64,000 nucleotides of DNA, taken from positions 310,001 to 374,000 of the forward strand of contig CAMFIF010000001.1 in the NCBI GenBank assembly GCA_945952415.1. Direction: 5' to 3'. Origin of the DNA: an uncultured Rhizobium sp. GTDB lineage: Bacteria > Pseudomonadota > Alphaproteobacteria > Rhizobiales > Rhizobiaceae. Both the position numbers and the translations under genes were made by a program. Below the pieces are notes generated by a model, which worked only from the letters and a program-made list of their open reading frames with translations, was not told the origin of the DNA and did no database searches. Each line of letters starts with the position of its first letter. Positions within the stretch are counted from its first letter, which is position 1. This document shows positions 59,143 to 64,000 of the stretch, piece after piece.

Positions 59143-59181
59143 ATGATGCATATGTATTTTTCTCTTGCATTTATGCATCAT
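59143..59181. promoter_or_regulatory. Inverted repeat upstream of the membrane hydroxylase gene
   Basis: ATGATGCATA (59143-59152) and TATGCATCAT (59172-59181) are perfect inverted copies separated by 19 bases of AT-rich DNA. Each arm contains the palindrome ATGCAT, so the pair may be two dimer sites on the same helix face. It lies 48-86 bases before the hydroxylase start. Confidence 0.5.
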
Positions 59182-59228
59182 AAGCGCACTCTCCTCCCGG
59201 GATGGTTGATCTTGCCGGGAGGCGCAGC

Positions 59229-60233
59229 ATGGATGATCTCGACTATGGAAGCCGCGACAGACGCGGGCACTGGACTCCGAAGGATCGGCTCGAAACCGCA
59301 CCCGTCTTCGTCTTTCCACCCCGCCCGCTTGCTTTCCTGCGCTGGCTGCCGGGTTATTTCTTCCCGTGGAACCTGCTCTGGATGCTCTCGGCCCTTGGCT
59401 GGTGGTATCTGGTGATCCCGCCCCGGGAGGTGCTTGCGGTTCTGGAATGGGGATGGGTTCTTCGCCTCTTTGCGGTGAACTGCCTCGCGGTCTTCCTGTT
59501 CTACGGCGCGTTCGAACTGCATCTCTATATCAGGCGCGCCCAGGGCAACCGCTTCAAGTATAATCCGAAGTTCCCTGCCGATCACAAAAGCCCCGCCTTT
59601 CTCTTTGAGCGCCAGAATCTCGACAGCCTCATCCGCAGCTTCGGGACCGGGGTGCCGATCTGGACCGGTTTCGAGGTGCTGGTGCTCCATGCCCAGGCTG
59701 CCGGCTATGTGCCTTCCGTTTCCCCGTCGGAGCACCCCTGGTATCTGCTGGGCCTCGCCCTCGTTCTGCCGGTCCTCCATGAAGCCCATTTCTTCGTCAT
59801 TCACCGGCTCATCCATGTGCCGCCGCTTTATAAATGGGTCCATTCCGTCCATCACAATTCGGTCAATCCCTCGCCCTGGTCCTCGCTTTCCATGCATCCT
59901 GTGGAGCACCTTCTCTATTTCGCCACGGCGGCCTATCACCTCCTCATTCCCTCCCATCCGGTGCTGGTGATCTATCAGCTGCACATGGCCGGCTTCGGCG
60001 CGGTGGTCGGCCATGTGGGCTTCGACAAGCTGGAGGTGACCGACGAGAAGGCAATCGACAGCCATGCCTTCGCCCATTACCTCCACCACAAATATTTCGA
60101 GGTGAATTACGGCGACGGCCTGATCCCCTTCGACAGATGGTTCGGCACCTGGCACGACGGCACGCGGGAGGGCGATCAGCAGATGCAGGCACGCTACGAG
60201 AGGAAGAAGGCCCGGATGAATGCCGGGGGATAA
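59229..60233 (+). CDS. Sterol desaturase/fatty acid hydroxylase-family membrane di-iron enzyme
   Basis: 334 residues from ATG 59229, which has GGGAGG upstream. About four membrane segments (WNLLWMLSALGWWYLVI, NCLAVFLFYGAFELHLYI, WYLLGLALVLPVL). The iron-binding histidine boxes are HEAHFFVIHRLIH, HSVHHNS and HYLHHKYFEVNYG. It probably hydroxylates or desaturates a lipid or related substrate, using electrons from a ferredoxin; the Rieske protein encoded upstream is a candidate donor. The substrate is unknown. Confidence 0.88.
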   Translation: MDDLDYGSRDRRGHWTPKDRLETAPVFVFPPRPLAFLRWLPGYFFPWNLLWMLSALGWWYLVIPPREVLAVLEWGWVLRLFAVNCLAVFLFYGAFELHLYIRRAQGNRFKYNPKFPADHKSPAFLFERQNLDSLIRSFGTGVPIWTGFEVLVLHAQAAGYVPSVSPSEHPWYLLGLALVLPVLHEAHFFVIHRLIHVPPLYKWVHSVHHNSVNPSPWSSLSMHPVEHLLYFATAAYHLLIPSHPVLVIYQLHMAGFGAVVGHVGFDKLEVTDEKAIDSHAFAHYLHHKYFEVNYGDGLIPFDRWFGTWHDGTREGDQQMQARYERKKARMNAGG

Positions 60234-60357
60234 GGGCGAACTCCTTTTTCTTTAAGCTTGAAATATATCTTGCCGTCTTCCGGCGTCAGGTGTTGAATGG
60301 CAGGCGGAGGGCCTGCCGCGGCGGCGGGCGAGGAAGGCGCCAGCAGGCTGGCGGATC

Positions 60358-61458
60358 GTGAGGACACCGGTGATCAAGCCCCATCCCCTGAAATCGGCAC
60401 GCAAGCTGAAGCTCGGCGTCTTCTCTGCCAATGCGGATGGCGGCCTCGCCATCACCGATGTGCCGGAGCGCTGGCGGGCGGGATGGGACGACAATCTGAG
60501 CGCCGCCCAGATCGCCGATCGGGCCGGCATCGATTTCTTCCTTCCGATTGCGCGTTGGCGGGGCTTCGGGGGCAAGAACCGCGTGCGCGAATGGTCCTTC
60601 GAAACCTTCACCTGGGCCGCCGGTCTTGCCGCAGCCACGGAGCAGATCGGCCTTTTCATGACCGTGCATGTTCCGCTCGTGCATCCGCTCTATGCGGCAA
60701 AGGCACTGGCGACCGTCGACCACATTTCGAAGGGGCGGGCGGGTCTCAACATCGTCTGCGGCTGGAATCCCAAGGAATTCGGCATGTTCGGCGTGCCCCT
60801 GGTGGAGAAGGGCTATGACCAGGCGGCAGAGTGGATCGACATCATCGAAAGGGTCTATGGGAGCGATACCCCCATCGATTTCAACGGCAGCTATTACCAG
60901 CTCGCCGAGGCCGTCAGTCGCCCTGCGAGCCTCCAGCAGCCCCGTCCCGTCACCATGAATGCGGCCTTTGGCGGCCCGGGGCGCGATTTTGCCGCCCGCC
61001 ACTGCGATTACCTCTTCACCACTTTCACAGATATCGAGGGCGCCGGCGCGGCGATTGCCGATATTGGCGGCCGGGCGAAGGAGGCCGGCCGCGAGGTGGG
61101 CGTCTATACGGTATGCCACGTGGTCTGCCGCGAAACACAGAAGGAGGCGGAGGATTATTACCGCCGCTATGCGCTGGAGCTTGCCGATCACGCCGCCGTC
61201 GACGATCACATGGCCGGCAAGAAGGAGTTTTCCGGATCCCACGATCCGGCCGCCTATGAGCGCTACCGCCAGCGCTTTGCCGGCGGCGCGGGCACCTATC
61301 CGCTGATCGGCACGCCGGAGAAGATCGTCAGCGACATGGCCGGCATCTCCGCCAGGGGCTATCAGGGCATCGCGCTTTCCTTCGTCAATTATACCCAGGA
61401 ACTGCCCTTCTTCTGCGATCGGGTCCTGCCGCTTCTGGAACAGGCGGGGCTGCGCTGA
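60358..61458 (+). CDS. LLM-class flavin-dependent monooxygenase
   Basis: 366 residues from GTG 60358; no better ATG fits the N-terminus. The luciferase-like TIM barrel shows LKLGVFSANADGGLAITDVP, FLPIARWRGFGG, FETFTWAAGLAAATEQIG, KGRAGLNIVCGWNPKEFGMF and, near the end, LIGTPEKIVSDMAGISARGY. This resembles the RutA/alkanesulfonate monooxygenase group that uses reduced FMN. The substrate is unknown. It lies 124 bases behind the hydroxylase gene on the same strand. Confidence 0.88.
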   Translation: MRTPVIKPHPLKSARKLKLGVFSANADGGLAITDVPERWRAGWDDNLSAAQIADRAGIDFFLPIARWRGFGGKNRVREWSFETFTWAAGLAAATEQIGLFMTVHVPLVHPLYAAKALATVDHISKGRAGLNIVCGWNPKEFGMFGVPLVEKGYDQAAEWIDIIERVYGSDTPIDFNGSYYQLAEAVSRPASLQQPRPVTMNAAFGGPGRDFAARHCDYLFTTFTDIEGAGAAIADIGGRAKEAGREVGVYTVCHVVCRETQKEAEDYYRRYALELADHAAVDDHMAGKKEFSGSHDPAAYERYRQRFAGGAGTYPLIGTPEKIVSDMAGISARGYQGIALSFVNYTQELPFFCDRVLPLLEQAGLR

Positions 61459-61599
61459 GCATCCGGAACCCTTGTCTTCCCAGAGCGCTTTGTCCGGCCC
61501 GCTTCGGACAAAGCGGGCGGGGGAAGGGCGCCGCGAATTGACCTGAAATGCCCGCTTACGGTAGCGTGGCGCTCCTTTCGTGAGCGCGAGTGTCTTCTG

Positions 61600-62859
61600 T
61601 TGTTTGCTGTTTCAGCCGGTTCCGGCCCTGTTTTCCTCTCCCTGCTTCGCCGTATTGCGGTGCTTTTGGCGGTGCTTGCGCTGGCCACCGGCTGCGTCAG
61701 CCGGGCCAGCGGCGTCATGGTTCCGGTGCCGGAAAAGGCCGCAGGCGCAACGCTGGTCGATATGGTTGTCGCCACCACCCGCGCACCTTCGGGCGATCCC
61801 GCCACGCTCTTCAGCGGCGAGCGCGGCACGGACCTGAAGGTGGATGCGGTCACCATTTCCATTCCGCCGGATCGGGTCCGCCAGGCAGGCCAGGTCCAGT
61901 GGCCGAAGAAGGTGCCCGCCGATCCCCGCAAGGAATTTGCGACCGTTCGCGTCGAGCCCGTCGAGGAGGCGAAGGAGCAGCAGCAATGGATGCGCGCCCA
62001 TGGCGGCCGCAACCGGCGGGTCATGGTCTTCGTCCATGGCTTCAACAATACCTACGAGGATTCCGTCTACCGCTTCGCCCAGATCGTCCATGATTCCAAG
62101 GCGGATGTGGCGCCCGTGGTGTTCACCTGGCCGTCCCGCGCTTCGGTTTTCGATTATGCCTATGACCGGGAAAGCACCAATTATTCCCGCGATGCGCTGG
62201 AAGAGCTGCTGCAGCGCATGGCGCGCGATCCCTCGGTGGGCGAAATCACCGTCATGGCCCATTCCATGGGCTCATGGCTGGCGGTGGAGGCCATAAGACA
62301 GATGGCGATCCGCAATGGCGCCGTCTCGCCGAAGATCACCCAGGTGCTGCTTGCCTCGCCCGATCTCGACGTGGATGTCTTTGCCCAGCAGATCCGAAGC
62401 CTTGGGAAGAAGAAGCCGCAATTCACCGTCTTTGTCTCCCGCGATGACCGTGCGCTGGACCTCTCCCGCTATATTTCCGGCAATGTGGACCGGCTCGGCC
62501 AGGTCGATCCGACCGTGGAGCCCTATCGCACCGCCTTCACCAATGCCGGCATCCGGGTTCTCGACCTGACGCAGCTTGAGGGCCAGGACGGGCTCGGGCA
62601 CAACAAGTTTGCCGATAGCCCGGAAGTGGTGCGGTTGATCGGCGAAAGGCTGATCGAAGGCCAGACGATTACCGACCAGCGTGTCGGCCTCGGCGACGGC
62701 ATGGGCCTTGTGGCCATGAGCACGGCTTCCACCGTGGGCGGTGTCGCAAGCCTTGCGGTGCGCGCACCCATCGCCGTCTTCGATCCGGTCTCGCGCAATT
62801 CGCTGCACCTGAAGAAGGGAAAAGGCCCTCAGAAGATCGTGGAGCATGAGGGGCGCTGA
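61600..62859 (+). CDS. Lipoprotein alpha/beta hydrolase (DUF900 family)
   Basis: About 419 residues from TTG 61600; GTG 61660 would start inside the signal sequence. The lipobox is LATGC with Cys near residue 32, preceded by LLRRIAVLLAVLA. The hydrolase core shows VFVHGFNNTYEDSVYRFAQI with the oxyanion HGF, nucleophile Ser in AHSMGSW, the Asp region and His in GHNKFADSPEVV. It is probably a membrane-anchored esterase of unknown substrate. It is a single gene, convergent with the phosphodiesterase. Confidence 0.85.
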   Translation: MFAVSAGSGPVFLSLLRRIAVLLAVLALATGCVSRASGVMVPVPEKAAGATLVDMVVATTRAPSGDPATLFSGERGTDLKVDAVTISIPPDRVRQAGQVQWPKKVPADPRKEFATVRVEPVEEAKEQQQWMRAHGGRNRRVMVFVHGFNNTYEDSVYRFAQIVHDSKADVAPVVFTWPSRASVFDYAYDRESTNYSRDALEELLQRMARDPSVGEITVMAHSMGSWLAVEAIRQMAIRNGAVSPKITQVLLASPDLDVDVFAQQIRSLGKKKPQFTVFVSRDDRALDLSRYISGNVDRLGQVDPTVEPYRTAFTNAGIRVLDLTQLEGQDGLGHNKFADSPEVVRLIGERLIEGQTITDQRVGLGDGMGLVAMSTASTVGGVASLAVRAPIAVFDPVSRNSLHLKKGKGPQKIVEHEGR

Positions 62860-62879
62860 GCCCCTCTGCCCTTTGTCGG

Positions 62880-63707
62880 TCAGGCCGCGGGCCCGGAAAG
62901 ATCGAGTGCCCGGCTTGCCTGTTCCGCCAGCTCGTAATCTTCCGTGTGCACCTGAAGGCCGAAGGGCGTGGTCAGGACGATGCCATAGGCACCGGGTTCA
63001 TCCACCGAGCTCGACGTGTCGTCCACATCGAAGGGCATGGGCTGCTGGTGCAGCGGGCTCTTGAAGATGGAGAAGGGAATGCCCCGGTGCGAGCCACCGA
63101 TGGTGCGATGCACATGGCCGGCGAAGATGTGGCGCACATTGCCATGTCGCTCGAGGACTTCGTAAAAGGCATCGCCATTGATCAGCTTGATCGCATCCAT
63201 GCCCTTGAAGCCCGTGTCATGTGGCGGGTGATGCATGAAGACGAGAACCGGTCTGCCTTCGGCGCCAGCCAGCTGGCGATCGAGCCAGCCGAGCCGCTTC
63301 TCGCAGAGCGCGCCCTTCGAATAGTCGGGATCTCCCTTCGACACGGGAATATGTGTATCGAGAATGAGGAGGCGCGCCTCCGGAAGGTCGATGACCTCCT
63401 GCACGAAGCCGTCCTCGTCGCGGGCGGCGTTTGGAAAGACCGCCTGGAATGGATCGCGCAGGTCGTGATTGCCGATCGTCAGCGAAACCGGGATCGGATA
63501 ATCCTCAAGCAGAGCCTTCAGCCGCCGATAGGAGGCCTCGTCCCCGTGATGGGTGAGATCGCCGGTGATCACCAGCCGGTCCGCATCGCCATGCATCCGT
63601 GCCGCATGGGAAAGCCCGGCCGAAAGCCGCGCCAGCGGATCGAGCCCGATGATCCTTTCGCCCTCGGGCAGCATGTGGAGATCGGTAAAGACGAGGATCT
63701 TGGCCAT
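62880..63707 (-). CDS. Calcineurin-like metallophosphoesterase (GpdQ/CpdA-like phosphodiesterase)
   Basis: 275 residues. The metal-site motifs run in order: FTDLH (DxH), VITGDLTHHGDEASY, IGNHD, MHHPPHDTGFKG and FAGHVHRTIGGS. It resembles phosphodiesterases acting on cyclic nucleotides or glycerophosphodiesters; the substrate is not readable. It starts three bases after the stop of the biotinyl-like gene on the same strand, suggesting an operon. Confidence 0.9.
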   Translation of the reverse strand: MAKILVFTDLHMLPEGERIIGLDPLARLSAGLSHAARMHGDADRLVITGDLTHHGDEASYRRLKALLEDYPIPVSLTIGNHDLRDPFQAVFPNAARDEDGFVQEVIDLPEARLLILDTHIPVSKGDPDYSKGALCEKRLGWLDRQLAGAEGRPVLVFMHHPPHDTGFKGMDAIKLINGDAFYEVLERHGNVRHIFAGHVHRTIGGSHRGIPFSIFKSPLHQQPMPFDVDDTSSSVDEPGAYGIVLTTPFGLQVHTEDYELAEQASRALDLSGPAA

Positions 63708-63710
63708 GGT

Positions 63711-64000
63711 TCAGTCCTGTTCATAGATATAGAGCGCCTCGCCATAGCCGACGCCCGTGTCAGCCGCTTGACAGGCTTCGATCAAAAGGCCGGGTCCCGG
63801 CGCGAGCACCGGCAGCAGCATATGGCCGGTCGCAATCATCCCCACCCTTTCGCCCGCCGCGATCCGCCGCGGCAGGTCTCCCTTCCCAGGCCGGAAGAGC
63901 CCGACGGCGGGCGAAGAAATGCTGCCCTGCCTTTTCGGCGGCAAGGACGGCAGTTCCACCCTGCCGCCACGCACCTCAAGGGTCAGCGCCCCGTCCTCAT
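63711..64000 (-). CDS. Biotinyl/lipoyl-like domain protein, C-terminal part (cut by window edge)
   Basis: The frame is open to the right edge, leaving 95 residues. SISSPAVGLFRPGKGDLPRR is followed by RIAAGERVGMIATGHMLLPV and DTGVGYGEALYIYE, which line up with the beta-strands of a biotin carboxyl carrier domain (SPMVGTFY..., EAMKM, V.YGQPLFVIE). The modified lysine of EAMKM is replaced (ATGHM), so it is probably not biotinylated. It could be a degenerate carrier-like protein or the tail of a larger enzyme; the N-terminus is not available. Confidence 0.6.
   Translation of the reverse strand, partial: EDGALTLEVRGGRVELPSLPPKRQGSISSPAVGLFRPGKGDLPRRIAAGERVGMIATGHMLLPVLAPGPGLLIEACQAADTGVGYGEALYIYEQD

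Overview
The window is a gene-dense, roughly 62-64% GC stretch of an alphaproteobacterial chromosome. It is most likely from the Rhizobiaceae (Rhizobium/Agrobacterium/Ensifer relatives). The left third keeps a gene order familiar from that family: mutS-glnD-murJ-trpS, then usp-nfu-tsaB-rimI-fur/mur-plsC-miaB-phoH-ybeY-corC-lnt-phrR-metK-trmB. The DUF1150/Hsp20 pair, the globin-coupled chemoreceptor and the dapD/dapE, argB/engB and yidC/rnpA/rpmH blocks agree with this. No genus can be fixed from sequence reading alone.

Layout. 1-20042: core housekeeping genes on the + strand (mismatch repair, nitrogen-status sensing, lipid II flipping, tRNA charging and modification, metal regulation, ribosome maturation, lipoprotein acylation, SAM synthesis). 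20074-28555: a heat-shock pair read leftward behind a sigma-32-like promoter and a ROSE-like RNA thermometer, a nucleoside hydrolase, a Cache chemoreceptor, ribokinase, RmuC and a soluble haem-globin chemoreceptor. 28635-38121: def-fmt-truA, the lysine/peptidoglycan genes dapE and dapD, a LOG-family protein, an EF-hand protein, a HAD phosphatase, a DMT exporter and argB. 38376-44560: an ECF sigma/RskA-type anti-sigma/fasciclin cassette lying between argB and engB, then engB, a second DMT exporter and the rpmH-rnpA-yidC operon. 44862-47685: an orphan histidine kinase, tRNA-Arg(ACG) and four small Flp-type pilin genes, three of them only 59 codons long.

47970-57344 is accessory metabolism: a complete non-phosphorylative L-fucose pathway (dehydrogenase, lactonase, dehydratase, second dehydrogenase, diketo-acid hydrolase). 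It is divergent from an IclR regulator and followed by a ribose/fucose-type ABC importer (ATPase, permease, binding protein). The expected products are pyruvate and lactate. 57559-61458 holds a MocE-type Rieske ferredoxin, a LacI regulator, a histidine-box membrane hydroxylase and a luciferase-like flavin monooxygenase, which look like an oxidative module of unknown substrate. The right end carries a lipoprotein alpha/beta hydrolase, a calcineurin-like phosphodiesterase and the C-terminus of a biotinyl-like domain protein that runs off the edge.

The window shows no CRISPR array, transposase, integrase or defence island. The most interesting content is regulatory: the ROSE-like thermometer, a palindrome upstream of metK resembling a SAH/SAM-regulator operator, and short elements shared among promoters of the fucose and oxygenase region. 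All functional calls come from reading the sequence and recalling families; no database search was run.
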